Shown here: positions 1 through 7,998 of the stretch, piece by piece
Numbering within the stretch: position 1 is the first letter of the stretch
Layout of the letters: every line of letters begins with the position of its first letter
Origin: Streptomyces piniterrae
Lineage (GTDB): Bacteria; Actinomycetota; Actinomycetes; Streptomycetales; Streptomycetaceae
Direction of reading: 5' to 3'
Assembly: GCF_005048155.1 (NCBI RefSeq)
Contig: NZ_SUMB01000004.1
Coordinates: forward strand, 1-64,000
Length of the DNA: 64,000 nucleotides
Program-made: the position numbers and the translations under genes
Notes under the pieces: model-generated
Seen by the model: the letters and a program-made list of their open reading frames with translations, nothing else
Database searches by the model: none
What the model was told of the DNA's origin: nothing

Positions 1-2
1 AG

Positions 3-242
3 GCACAACCGGGCTGCGCGGTACTGGTGGTCTCCAACACCGGACCGATGGTCCCGGCCTACGAGATCGAGAACCTCTTCGAGCCCTTCCGGCGGCTGCG
101 CACCGAGCGCACCGGCAGCGACAAGGGTGTCGGCCTCGGCCTGTCCATCGTGCGGTCCGTGGTGCGCGCACACGACGGCACCATCACCGCCGAGCCCCGC
201 GAAGGCGGCGGCCTGGTGGTGCGGGTCGTGCTTCCGCAGTAG
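3..242 (+). CDS. Sensor histidine kinase, C-terminal fragment
   Basis: The window opens inside this gene, leaving about the last 79 codons. They hold the end of an HATPase_c ATP-binding domain: an NLFEPF F-box-like segment, then the glycine-rich GVGLGLSIV box that closes the ATP lid, then VVRAHDGTI and a final beta-strand GGGLVVRVVLP. This is the standard carboxy end of two-component kinases, which autophosphorylate a His in the missing upstream part and pass the phosphate to a response regulator that would lie further left. A strong hairpin follows the stop. Signal and partner cannot be told from this piece. Confidence 0.85.
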   Translation, partial: AQPGCAVLVVSNTGPMVPAYEIENLFEPFRRLRTERTGSDKGVGLGLSIVRSVVRAHDGTITAEPREGGGLVVRVVLPQ

Positions 243-247
243 GAGTG

Positions 248-272
248 GGGCCCGGAAATCCCCTCCGGGCCC
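248..272 (+). terminator. Hairpin terminator after histidine kinase
   Basis: A perfect 9-bp inverted repeat (GGGCCCGGA / TCCGGGCCC, 7-nt loop) begins 6 nt after the kinase stop. There is no clear T-run, as is common in streptomycetes. The rest of the gap up to the GNAT gene shows no further gene I can support. Confidence 0.65.
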
Positions 273-549
273 TTCGAGGGGCGTTATATGTTTTTGCCAG
301 GCATATCTCCATGCTGACCTGCGAGCCTTCCCTGAGGTTTTCGCCACTCAGCGGATACAGGCATGTCCCCTTGCCCTTGGAGGCGAATCCGAGGGTTGTG
401 AACCGGCGCCCGGTTGAATCGTCCATGTAGTTTCCGAGGTGCCCAATACTCCAGCCGTAGCTGGTTATGTGCCTTGGTCTTGGGGCTGTCTGCCGGTGGC
501 GGAAACTCAGGTGACCTCAGCGCGCCATCCATCTGGGTACAGTCGGGCA

Positions 550-1050
550 GTGCCTGAGTTGAAGCGGCTGCATGCCGACGACGCCCCCGCGGTCCTGGCC
601 TTCGAGCTGGCGAACCGCGCCTACTTCGCTGCCTCGGTCTCCGACCGCGGTGACGAGTTCTTCGACCAGTTCGCCGACCGGTACAGCGCCCTGCTGGCTG
701 AGCAAGAGGCCGGCATCAGTGCCTTCTACGTGCTCGTCGCCGAGGATGGTTCGGTTCTGGGCCGGTTCAACCTGTACGACTTCGAGGACGGGACTGCTGA
801 GCTCGGCTACAGGGTCGCGCAGCATGTTGCCGGCCGCGGTGTGGCGACCGCGACCGTCCGGGAGCTGTGCCGGCTGGCGTCGGCGCGGCACGGGCTGCGC
901 ACACTGCGGGCGGGCACCTCCCGCGGCAATGCCGCGTCCCAGAGGGTGCTTGCCAAGGCCGGGTTCGTTCCGGTTGGCCCGGCCGACCCGGTTGACCTCG
1001 GTGGTAAGGCCGGCATCTGGTACCAGCGCGACCTGGTGCTCCAGCCGTAG
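550..1050 (+). CDS. GNAT family N-acetyltransferase (RimJ/RimL type)
   Basis: Acetyl-CoA-dependent N-acetyltransferase of the RimJ/RimL-like GNAT group; the acceptor is unknown. The protein opens with VPELKRLHADDAPAVLAFE (beta1-alpha1), carries the central strand VLGRFNLYDFEDGTAELGY, the acetyl-CoA pyrophosphate loop VAGRGVATA (family pattern Q/RxxGxG/A), and the terminal AGTSRGNAASQRVLAKAGF block usual for RimJ/L enzymes. The frame is open further upstream to 439, but the first 37 residues are unlike the family, so the GTG at 550 is preferred; this gives 166 residues, a normal length. It stands alone between the kinase terminator and an IS relic. Confidence 0.8.
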   Translation: MPELKRLHADDAPAVLAFELANRAYFAASVSDRGDEFFDQFADRYSALLAEQEAGISAFYVLVAEDGSVLGRFNLYDFEDGTAELGYRVAQHVAGRGVATATVRELCRLASARHGLRTLRAGTSRGNAASQRVLAKAGFVPVGPADPVDLGGKAGIWYQRDLVLQP

Positions 1051-1088
1051 ACCGTGATCTTGGTGGTGGAGTGGCCGCGGGCCACAGC

Positions 1089-1435
1089 GTGGACCCTGCC
1101 CGCTGGCAGGAGACGTTCGAGATCCTGATGGGCCGGGATAGCGGTCCGGTTCGCACGGGTCGAACTCCGATGCCGGGTGAGGGACTTGATACTGGGTCAG
1201 CTGTCGGATCTGCCACGTAAGAACTGCTGGAGCATCGCCGAGTGGGCCGGACAGGTCACGCCGGACGGCAATGCAGCATCTGCTCGGCCGGGCCAGGCGG
1301 GATACCTACGCCGTGCGCGACGACGTGCGCGAATACGTCCTGGAGCGCCTGCACGACGAGGATGTGGTGGTGGTCGACGAGACCGGGGACGTGAAGAGGG
1401 GTACGCACACCGTCGGTGTCCAGCGCCAGTGTTGA
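1089..1435 (+). pseudogene. IS701-family transposase remnant
   Basis: Degenerate DDE transposase N-terminus read across three frames. Frame one gives VDPARWQETFEILMGR; a shift then gives LILGQLSDLPRKNCWSIAEWAG and TPDG; a further shift (one extra A near 1270) gives MQHLLGRA, AVRDDVREYVLERLHDED and VVVDETGDVKRGTHTVGVQRQ before a TGA. These blocks match the start of IS701-type transposases, where DETGD contains the first catalytic Asp. About two thirds of the usual protein is missing, and I see no inverted repeats. It is a dead relic. The 150 bp after it up to the methyltransferase contain nothing recognisable. Confidence 0.8.
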
Positions 1436-1583
1436 TCACTCCGATTCGCCGGAGCACCCGCCCGCCCCCGGCAGGCGTACGGGCGGCGGCCAACCAGGTC
1501 ACCGGGAAGCCGCAACGGCAGCGGCAGCGCAGTGCGTCCTGGTCGCTCCGGTGCCATGCTGGATATGAGACGCGGAGGTCGCT

Positions 1584-2243
1584 ATGGGGTTCTATGCCGA
1601 GCGAGTCGTGCCGCGAATCGTCGACGTCGCCTGCGGGATGAAGGCTGCCGAGCCGCTACGACGCCGGGTCTGCGAGGGCCTGAGGGGCGAAATCGTCGAG
1701 ATCGGATTCGGTTCGGGGCACAACGTTCCCTTCTATCCGGCGGCCGTCACCGGTGTGGCCGCGGTCGAGCCTTCGGATGTCGGATGGAGACTTGCCGGCG
1801 AACGCATCGGGGCGACAAGCATCCCGGTGCGGCGCGCCGGTCTGGACGGTCAGTCGCTGCCCTTCGAGGACAGCAGTTTTGACGCCGCGCTGTCCACCTG
1901 GACGCTGTGCACCATCCCCGATGCCGATGCCGCTCTGCGAGAGGTGCGGCGCGTCCTCAAGCCCGGCGGGACCCTGCATTTCCTCGAACACGGACTGGCC
2001 CCGGCGGAGGATGTGAACGTACGCCGCTGGCAACGACGCCTCGAACCGCTGAACAAGCGGCTCTTCGCCGGGTGCCACCTCACGCGGCCCATCGTCGACA
2101 TGGTGAAGGCCGCCGGGTTCACCATCACGGACATCGACGTCTTCTACGAGAAGCGCGCACCGAAGCCCATGTGCGCCGACTCCCTCGGCGTCGCCCTGGC
2201 CGGGCGGCATGCGGCCGATCGGACGCCTCGCGCCGACGCCTGA
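1584..2243 (+). CDS. Class I SAM-dependent methyltransferase (UbiE/METTL7-like)
   Basis: A 219-residue methyltransferase. Motif I EIGFGSGHNVPFYP (about residues 38-51) binds SAM; the acidic post-I strand is VAAVEPS; motif II/III are seen in LPFEDSSFDAALSTWTLCTIPD and VRRVLKPGGTLHFLEHG. This arrangement is that of the Methyltransf_11/UbiE-like group, closest in style to METTL7-type proteins that methylate small thiols or lipids; the substrate here is unknown. The start ATG has GAGGTCGCT upstream. It faces the iron-uptake operon tail to tail with 30 bp between the stops and has no obvious partner gene. Confidence 0.85.
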   Translation: MGFYAERVVPRIVDVACGMKAAEPLRRRVCEGLRGEIVEIGFGSGHNVPFYPAAVTGVAAVEPSDVGWRLAGERIGATSIPVRRAGLDGQSLPFEDSSFDAALSTWTLCTIPDADAALREVRRVLKPGGTLHFLEHGLAPAEDVNVRRWQRRLEPLNKRLFAGCHLTRPIVDMVKAAGFTITDIDVFYEKRAPKPMCADSLGVALAGRHAADRTPRADA

Positions 2244-2273
2244 GCGACACGGCCATGCAGCGATGGTGCAGTA

Positions 2274-3101
2274 TCAGGCCGTTGCCGGTGTGGGGGTCGC
2301 CGGGTGGCGGGTTGGGCGCAGGAAGAGGAAGAGCACCGGTAGCAGGTACAGCACCCAGAAGATCGCCTGGAGCACGCTCGGGTTCGGCTGGAAGTTGAAG
2401 ATGCCCTTGAGCAGAGCGCCGTACCAGCTGTCCGGCGGGATGGTCGCGCTGATGTCGAACAGGCGGTTGTCCAGTCCGGGCAGGATGCTCGCTTCCTGCA
2501 GGTCGTGGACGCCGTACGCGAGGACGCCGGCAGCGATGACCACGAGCACGGCGCCGGTCCAGGTGAAGAACTTCGCGAGGTTGATCCGCAGGGCACCGCG
2601 GTAGAACAGCCAGCCGAGCACAACGGCCGAGAGCAGGCCGAGGACTGCGCCGGCCAGCGGGCGGGCTCCGTCGTCCGTGGCCTGCGCCGCCGACCAGACG
2701 AAGAGAGCGGTCTCCAGCCCCTCGCGGCCCACGGCGAGAAAGGCGGTGGCCACCAGGGCGCCGGTGCCGATGGCCAGGGCCTCGTCCAGCTTTCCGTGCA
2801 GCTCGGCCTTCAGATGGCGGGCGGTGCGTCGCATCCAGAAGACCATGGTGGTCACCAGGCCCACGGCGACGATGGACAGGACGCCGCCGAGCGCCTCCTG
2901 GGCTTCGAACGTCAGCTGGGTGGAGCCGAATTGCAACACCGCGCCCACGGTGAGGCTGAGGGCGACGGCGATGCCCACGCCGAGCCAGATCGGCGGCAGC
3001 TTGCTCCGGTTGCCGGTCTTGACCAGGTAGGCGACGAGGATGCAGACGACGAGAGTCGCTTCGAGGCCCTCGCGCAGGCCAATCAGGTAGTTGGCGAACA
3101 C
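2274..3101 (-). CDS. efeU: FTR1/EfeU-family high-affinity iron permease
   Basis: Polytopic membrane protein, 275 residues with about seven hydrophobic segments. Two REGLE motifs (residues 10-14 and 126-130) are the iron-coordinating signature of FTR1/OFeT permeases; the first lies in REGLEATLVV, the second in GREGLETALF. It should carry iron across the cytoplasmic membrane after handling by the periplasmic lipoprotein encoded upstream. GTG start with AAGGAGACC in front. It is the last gene of the operon starting at 4508, separated from the CopD-like gene by a 44-bp tandem repeat. The whole operon lies behind an iron box, so it is expected to be derepressed when iron is scarce. Confidence 0.9.
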   Translation of the reverse strand: MFANYLIGLREGLEATLVVCILVAYLVKTGNRSKLPPIWLGVGIAVALSLTVGAVLQFGSTQLTFEAQEALGGVLSIVAVGLVTTMVFWMRRTARHLKAELHGKLDEALAIGTGALVATAFLAVGREGLETALFVWSAAQATDDGARPLAGAVLGLLSAVVLGWLFYRGALRINLAKFFTWTGAVLVVIAAGVLAYGVHDLQEASILPGLDNRLFDISATIPPDSWYGALLKGIFNFQPNPSVLQAIFWVLYLLPVLFLFLRPTRHPATPTPATA

Positions 3102-3118
3102 ACGGTCTCCTTAAGACG

Positions 3119-3250
3119 TGGTCGTCAGGTCGGCAGGTCGGACCCGGCGTTGTCGTCAGGCCTGGTCGTCAGGCCGGCAGGTCGGACCCGCCGTTGTTGT
3201 CAGGCCTGGTCGTCAGGCCGGCAGGTCGGACCCGCCGTTGTTGTCAGGTC
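3119..3250. repeat. 44-bp tandem repeat, three copies
   Basis: Three adjacent 44-bp units (3119-3162, 3163-3206, 3207-3250), the last two differing by one base and the first by a few more. Each begins TGGTCGTCAGG and includes GGCAGGTCGGACCCG. They fill the gap between the stop of the CopD-like gene and the start of efeU. The unit is not a multiple of three and encodes nothing convincing. Confidence 0.9.
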
Positions 3251-3272
3251 GCGACCTGCTCTTGGCGTCGAG

Positions 3273-3893
3273 TCAGGACTGGCTGTTGAGGAAGCCGATG
3301 AGGCTGGCGCCCCACCAGCCGACCTGGCTGACGGAGGCGGCCACACCGGACTGGATGCGCAGGGGGCGCGGCACCCGGCCGTCCCGACACCCGTCGAGGC
3401 GCTGCCCGAGCCAATGGGCGTAGAGGCCGTTGAGGGTGATGGCCAGGACGAGTCCCAGCTTGAGCTGGGTCAGCGGTGATGCCAGGTCGGGGCGGAGGAA
3501 CAGGCCGGTGACGACCAGTCCGGCCAGTCCGAGCCAGATCGGGACCTGGAGGGCGCAGGCGGTGCGCAGGACGTCGGACAGTCGGCGCCGTCCGAGCATC
3601 CACAGCACGGCGAACCAGTCGACGGCGAGTACGGAGCCCAGTCCGACGATGAGCGACACGAGATGCAGGAAGCGGGCCGCGAGTTGGACGGGCGGGTCGG
3701 CGTGAACGTGGTCGGCCGCCCAGCAGGCGGCCACCAGGGTGGCGGAGCTCAGGACTCCCAGGGCGGCGAGTGCCCAGGCCGGTGTCGGTGGACGGTCGCC
3801 GGGCCCGCCGTCGTCGCCAGGCGCGGCCCACCCCGGTACCCCGGCCTGCCGGGATACCGGAGCGACCATCGGCCTGTCGGAGGTCGGGACCAC
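3273..3893 (-). CDS. CopD-like integral membrane protein in iron operon
   Basis: A 206-residue protein with a Pro-rich N-terminus and about four transmembrane helices (roughly residues 40-62, 72-98, 112-132, 140-162). The RFLHLVSLIVGLGSVLAVDW stretch, with a His inside the helix, and the later GLYAHWLGQRLDG loop resemble CopD/DUF2269-type membrane proteins, which handle copper or haem electrons. The GTG start sits 3 nt after the stop of the P19-like lipoprotein, so the two are translationally linked. Its place between the lipoprotein and the FTR1 permease suggests it is the membrane partner that oxidises or passes metal; this is inference from position. Confidence 0.7.
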   Translation of the reverse strand: MVPTSDRPMVAPVSRQAGVPGWAAPGDDGGPGDRPPTPAWALAALGVLSSATLVAACWAADHVHADPPVQLAARFLHLVSLIVGLGSVLAVDWFAVLWMLGRRRLSDVLRTACALQVPIWLGLAGLVVTGLFLRPDLASPLTQLKLGLVLAITLNGLYAHWLGQRLDGCRDGRVPRPLRIQSGVAASVSQVGWWGASLIGFLNSQS

Positions 3894-3896
3894 TGA

Positions 3897-4508
3897 TCAG
3901 TTCTCCGACTTGAGTTCCACGTTGCGGAAGGTGGCGGTGGTCTTCTCGCTCAGCGCGGGCTTCTCACCGCTGGCGCCGTGCCGCAGGAAGGTCGGCCGCT
4001 GCAGCGTGGCGCGCAGGGTGTACTTGCCGTCCTTGGGGATGGAGAAGTTGTTGGCGTAGTGGAAGAACTCGGCGTAATAGAAGTTCAGGTCCTGGGCCTG
4101 GACGACCTTGCCCTTGCTGTCGACGACCTCAAGACGGATCGGCACATCCGGGACGATGCGGCCGGTCTTGGCTTCCATCGGGATGATCTCGATGTGGTGG
4201 GTCTCGTCCTTGGCCGGCTCACGGTGGACGAGCTTGCCGTGCTCGCCGTGCTCGCCGTGGAACCACGGCTCGGCCGCCTCGACGATGTAGCCGATGCGGT
4301 ACTCGCCGGCCTTGGTCTCGCCGCCCTTTGCCTCGATCTCCGCCTCAAGGATGGTGTGCTGGTGCGCCACACCGGCCGGGGCGGTCTCCTTCGCCTGCCC
4401 CTTGGCGGGCGCCTTCTCCGCCTTGTCGGCATCTCCGCCGCCGCAGGCAGTCAGGGCGAGGGCGAGCGGCACGGCGAGAGCGAGCGAACGCAGCACGGTT
4501 CTAGGCAT
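3897..4508 (-). CDS. P19/Tpd-like periplasmic iron-transport lipoprotein
   Basis: Exported lipoprotein of 203 residues: basic start, hydrophobic core, lipobox LTAC with lipidated Cys22. The mature part carries HQHTILEAEIEAKGG, YRIGYIVEAAEPWFHG and the His-rich GEHGEHG, then IEIIPMEAKTGRIVPDVPI and FYYAEFFHYANNF, the pattern of the Iron_transport (PF10634) family, typified by Campylobacter P19 and E. coli FetP. Those proteins bind copper and iron and feed a partner permease (FetM or FTR1). Here it is first in an operon ending in an FTR1 permease. A near-consensus iron box lies 25-43 bp upstream of the start. Confidence 0.88.
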   Translation of the reverse strand: MPRTVLRSLALAVPLALALTACGGGDADKAEKAPAKGQAKETAPAGVAHQHTILEAEIEAKGGETKAGEYRIGYIVEAAEPWFHGEHGEHGKLVHREPAKDETHHIEIIPMEAKTGRIVPDVPIRLEVVDSKGKVVQAQDLNFYYAEFFHYANNFSIPKDGKYTLRATLQRPTFLRHGASGEKPALSEKTTATFRNVELKSEN

Positions 4509-4532
4509 GGCTGAAAACCTTCGGTTGGGGAG

Positions 4533-4551
4533 TAAGGTAAGGCGAACCTAA
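4533..4551. promoter_or_regulatory. Iron box (DmdR/IdeR/DtxR operator)
   Basis: TAAGGTAAGGCGAACCTAA matches the actinobacterial DtxR-family consensus TTAGGTTAGGCTAACCTAA at 16 of 19 positions, with both half-sites kept. It sits 25 bp upstream of the P19-like lipoprotein start, so Fe-loaded DmdR1/IdeR should shut the operon off. It could also act on the divergent EfeO-like gene, though that start is about 240 bp away. Confidence 0.88.
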
Positions 4552-4789
4552 AGTCGCACCATGCGCGAGTCAAGGCGTCTCGCGATGCGGACAGTAGTGA
4601 TATATCGGGCGCTCGCGATCGGTTCCCCCTGGTCGTAGGGAAGTTGACGGGGCATCAACGAGCCGTCGAGGCCATAAAAGGCCCGTAAAGAGCCAGCGGG
4701 AGGATCACTATCTGGACAACCCAGCCGTCCCCGCACCTACACTGCGCCCGCTTCCCTCGCTCGTCTATCGCCCCAGGAGACCGACCGCT

Positions 4790-5206
4790 ATGACCTCTCG
4801 GCCCACCCGCCTGACCCCGCCCGCCACCCTCGCCCTGCTCGCCGTCGGCCCCCTCGCCCTTCTGACCGCGTGCGCCGAAAAGGCCCCCGAGGCCGGCGGC
4901 GACGCGAAGTCGGGAGCCATCACCGTCCAGGCCACCGATGACGCCTGCAAGCTCTCCCGGACGTCGGCACCTGCCGGATCCATCGGCTTCAAGATCACAA
5001 ACGGGGGCAACAAGATCACCGAGTTCTACCTCTTCAGCCCGGACAACAAGGTGGTCAGCGAGGTCGAGGGCATCGGGCCCGGCACGTCCCGCTCGATGAC
5101 CGTGAAGGTCACGAAGGCCGGCTCGTACACCACGGCCTGCAAGCCGGGCATGGTCGGCGAAGGCATTCGCGGCAAGTTCACGGTGACAGCAAAGCGCCAC
5201 GGATGA
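4790..5206 (+). CDS. EfeO-type cupredoxin-domain lipoprotein (no M75 domain)
   Basis: A 138-residue lipoprotein with lipobox LTAC (Cys28) followed by a single cupredoxin-like domain: ITVQATDDACKLSRTSAPAG, then FKITNGGNKITEFYLF, VVSEVEGIGPG and the closing SYTTACKPGMVGEGIRG. These are the hallmarks of the EfeO N-terminal domain, where Cys, Glu and Met residues bind Cu/Fe. Full EfeO proteins (about 370 residues) add an M75 peptidase-like domain, absent here, as in stand-alone cupredoxins of other EfeU systems. It is transcribed away from the iron operon. The stop codon lies inside a 21-bp tandem repeat. Confidence 0.85.
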   Translation: MTSRPTRLTPPATLALLAVGPLALLTACAEKAPEAGGDAKSGAITVQATDDACKLSRTSAPAGSIGFKITNGGNKITEFYLFSPDNKVVSEVEGIGPGTSRSMTVKVTKAGSYTTACKPGMVGEGIRGKFTVTAKRHG

Positions 5207-5249
5207 ACGGCAAAGTGCCACGGTTGAACGGCAAAAGCACCATGGATGG
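5189..5249. repeat. 21-bp tandem repeat across a stop codon
   Basis: Units at 5189-5209 and 5210-5230 (GCAAAG then GCCACGG then TGAACG) plus a partial third to 5249. The 21-bp period keeps frame, so the true TGA (5204-5206) is repeated in frame at 5225-5227. Confidence 0.8.
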
Positions 5250-5298
5250 CTGACACGGCTTGAGGTCGCGTCAAGCTCAGGTCCACACCGCACGCGTC

Positions 5299-5336
5299 AG
5301 CAGGGCCGCCTCGCCAATCGGAGAGGCGGCCCTGCT
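5299..5336 (+). terminator. Hairpin terminator, 14-bp stem
   Basis: A perfect 14-bp inverted repeat (5299-5312 with 5323-5336, stem AGCAGGGCCGCCTC, 10-nt loop) about 90 bp after the EfeO-like gene. It may also end transcripts coming from the PepSY gene on the other strand. Confidence 0.8.
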
Positions 5337-5475
5337 CGTCGGCACTCAATGGCCCGTGTGTTGGTGACCGATCCCGACGTACTCGTCTGCGACGAAGTCA
5401 CCTCGCCCCGAGACGGCGGGACCGCTGCCGCCAGCGTTGACCCCACCGTCTCAGGGATGGTTGGCGTTACCTCGG

Positions 5476-7005
5476 TTACCTCGTCGAAGCGGTCATGTTG
5501 CGGCGACTGAGCCGGTAGCGCCGGATGAGGCCGACGGCGACGTCCGCAGCCAGGAAGCCGAGGAGGGTGACGCCGAGGACCGGCAAGGTCCACCCGATGG
5601 CCGCCACTGCCGGGGCACCGAGCAGAAGCACCGGCAGGGGCAGTTGGCGCCAGGCCCCGCGGACGGGCGGCTTGCCCAGCGGGGCATTGCGGTCGGCCCG
5701 GGTGGGGCGGCGCTGCCACCACATGCGGTAGCCCATGACGGTGATGAACAGCAGGCCAATGGCGGTGGCCGCGAGCAGGAGCTGATTGGCGAGGCCGAAC
5801 AGCACACCCATGTGGGCTTGAATGCCGAGTTTGGTCAGCTTGGCCAACAACGGGTAGTCGGACCACCGGTTGGCGGCGGTGACCTCGCGCTTGTCAGCGT
5901 CGACGGCCACCTGGTCCAGGTGAACCGGCCACACCTTGTCGTTCTGCGCAACGGACCAGGCGCTGTGCTCGTCGGCCGGCGGGGTCAGCTTGACGGTGCC
6001 GGTGAGTCCGGCCTGCCGTGCGGTGGCCAGAACCGGGCCGATGTCGGATACGGGATCGACCGACTGCTTCGACGAGCCCGACCCGCCGTGGTGCCCGTGC
6101 TGGCCCTGGGTGCCTCCGGGAGCGGAGGCCAGGGAGGTGTTCAGCTCGGGAGTACGGGAGTGGACCTTGTCCAGCAGTGTCTCGAAGCGGGCGCCCGCGT
6201 AGTTGGACCACGTCAGGCCGGTGGCACTGAGGAAGAACAGGCCCAGGGCCACCCACACGCCGGTGGCGGCGTGCCAGCTGCGGGTGCGGCGCACGCCGCG
6301 GGCACTGCGGTCGGGAAGCAGCGCCCGCCGGATCCGCTTGGCCCGCCGGGCGCGGGCACGAGACAGCCACAGCACCAGTCCGGCGGCGGCGATCACCCAC
6401 AGCCAGCTGGCGGCCGTCTCCGAGTACAGCCGGCCCGGCTCGCCGAGGTGCAGGTTGCGGTGCAGGTCGCCGAGCCACGTGGTCACGGGTGTGGAGTTGA
6501 ACGACGTGGTCAGCGCACCCTTGACCTCGTTGGTGTACGGGTCCACGAACACGGTGCGCTGCTTCTCGCCCAGCTCCGGAACGGCCAGTACGACGCGGGT
6601 GGTCTCCTCCGGATCGGCAGGGGTGATGACCGAGTCGAGTGTCCCCTCCGGGTGGTCGGCGCGGGCGGCGGCGACCTGGTCCGCCAGCGGGTGGGGCCTG
6701 CCCTCGACCTTCTCGACGGTCAGCTGGTCGCTGTAGACAAGCTGGTCGAGCTGCGGGGCGAAGGCGTAGGCGAGTCCGGTGAGAGCCGCCAGGATCAGGA
6801 ACGGCGCGACGAACACTCCCGCGTAGAAGTGCAGACGTGCCAGGAGGGCGCGAACTCCCTGCCGGGAACTGTTCGGCCGTGGGCTGTCGTTGTCGGAGGG
6901 GGGCGACGGTGCCGTTGCGGTTGCCGTGGCGACGCCCGTTTCGGATGGCTGGTCGGTCGGTTCGGCAGACGTTGTTTTGGGTGGGCCTTCGGGCGAAGTG
7001 GACAT
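5476..7005 (-). CDS. PepSY-associated transmembrane protein (putative iron reductase)
   Basis: A 509-residue membrane protein of the PepSY_TM family. After a disordered Ser/Pro/Thr-rich N-terminus (1-48) come a first helix at about 55-75 (LARLHFYAGVFVAPFLILAA), a periplasmic PepSY-like portion with GDLHRNLHLGEPGRLYSE, a helix pair around 185-205 and 245-265, a His-rich loop (GQHGHHGG) near residue 300, a second PepSY segment, and C-terminal helices. The helix-borne His residues resemble haem-binding membrane reductases such as FoxB/PiuB linked to siderophore iron release. Being next to the EfeUO-like genes, a role in iron or copper reduction is likely but inferred. Confidence 0.85.
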   Translation of the reverse strand: MSTSPEGPPKTTSAEPTDQPSETGVATATATAPSPPSDNDSPRPNSSRQGVRALLARLHFYAGVFVAPFLILAALTGLAYAFAPQLDQLVYSDQLTVEKVEGRPHPLADQVAAARADHPEGTLDSVITPADPEETTRVVLAVPELGEKQRTVFVDPYTNEVKGALTTSFNSTPVTTWLGDLHRNLHLGEPGRLYSETAASWLWVIAAAGLVLWLSRARARRAKRIRRALLPDRSARGVRRTRSWHAATGVWVALGLFFLSATGLTWSNYAGARFETLLDKVHSRTPELNTSLASAPGGTQGQHGHHGGSGSSKQSVDPVSDIGPVLATARQAGLTGTVKLTPPADEHSAWSVAQNDKVWPVHLDQVAVDADKREVTAANRWSDYPLLAKLTKLGIQAHMGVLFGLANQLLLAATAIGLLFITVMGYRMWWQRRPTRADRNAPLGKPPVRGAWRQLPLPVLLLGAPAVAAIGWTLPVLGVTLLGFLAADVAVGLIRRYRLSRRNMTASTR

Positions 7006-7211
7006 GCGGAACTCCAGGTGCGCGCGATCGGCGAGCCGAGGCGCTCAGGGGGAAGTCGGATGAGAGTGCCGCCGCTGTACAGCGACGTGGCGCAATACGC
7101 GACAGAAGTCGCGAAACCGACCTGACTCGCACACAAGGAAGGGCAGCATGCCGTACCCGCCCGCGGGCAACGGCGGCCGTGCGGGAGGGATGTGGGGGAA
7201 GCGGGCTGTCG

Positions 7212-7880
7212 TCAGGCCGGTCTCGGCGGCGGAGGGCCTCTGCGGGGCAGGGCACGAGCGAGCAGCACTCCGTACCTGGGGACCAGAACCCGCGGGCCGC
7301 CCGGCAACAGTTGCGGGGCGGCGGGCGGAAGTGGCGACAGCTGAAGGAAGCCGAGCCTCGGCCGGACCATTGCGGCCAGCCGTCGCACCAGCCGGTCTCC
7401 GTAGGCCAGACATACCGCCGTGATCAGGACCGCCGCGCCGTGCCCCAGCGTCATGGCCGCCGCTGTCGGATGGTGGCCGCCGCCGGAGACCGGGTCGACC
7501 ACCATTCCGCCGTGATGGTGCGCAAGGCCTACGTGGTGGTGCATAGAGCCCGCGTGGTCGTGCATAGGGCCAGCGACATGGTGCAGGCTGCCTGACGGCA
7601 TGGCCGCAGGCCCGGCCGCCGCCATCCCGGCCGCGTGGAACACGACATGCAGCACCAACTGGGCCGCACCCAGCACCAGCACCTGGACGTCGAAGCCCCG
7701 AGGCCTGCGGGCCAGCCCCACGCCCATGGCGGCGAGAAGCACGAACATGACGGAGAGCCACCCCGGCCCGGGAAGCCGCCCACCCGCTGAGACATGGCTC
7801 ACACAGCCGAGCAGCAGACACAGCAGCGCGGTCGTCAGGCCACGTATGGCCTGTCTGCCGCTGCTTCCCGGTATCCGCAC
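7212..7880 (-). CDS. His-rich membrane protein of unknown function
   Basis: A 222-residue protein with three or four hydrophobic helices (about 12-32, 40-58, 66-88, 140-160). Between them, around residues 95-140, is a run rich in His and Met (HHVAGPMHDHAGS, HHHVGLAHHHGG) that would sit outside the membrane and could bind Cu, Zn or Fe. GTG start. It follows the PepSY gene's promoter region in the same direction, with about 200 bp between, and similar His-rich membrane proteins commonly neighbour PepSY/copper genes in actinobacteria. No enzymatic motif is visible. A metal buffer or sensor is a guess. Confidence 0.65.
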   Translation of the reverse strand: MRIPGSSGRQAIRGLTTALLCLLLGCVSHVSAGGRLPGPGWLSVMFVLLAAMGVGLARRPRGFDVQVLVLGAAQLVLHVVFHAAGMAAAGPAAMPSGSLHHVAGPMHDHAGSMHHHVGLAHHHGGMVVDPVSGGGHHPTAAAMTLGHGAAVLITAVCLAYGDRLVRRLAAMVRPRLGFLQLSPLPPAAPQLLPGGPRVLVPRYGVLLARALPRRGPPPPRPA

Positions 7881-7998
7881 GGGGGCAACCTACATGGCCC
7901 CCATGCGTCATACGGCGCGGCGCCTTGACTTTCTCCCATCAGTACAACTTTGCGCCCCTAAAGCAGCGGTACGCCGTGAGCGGCCTCGGACACTGGAG

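Noticed and set aside
3119-3250. CRISPR array
   Set aside because: Units are directly adjacent without spacers and no cas gene is present; it is a simple tandem repeat.
5437-7125. Open frame of 562 codons antisense to the PepSY gene
   Set aside because: Shadow of a membrane protein with recognisable PepSY_TM structure.
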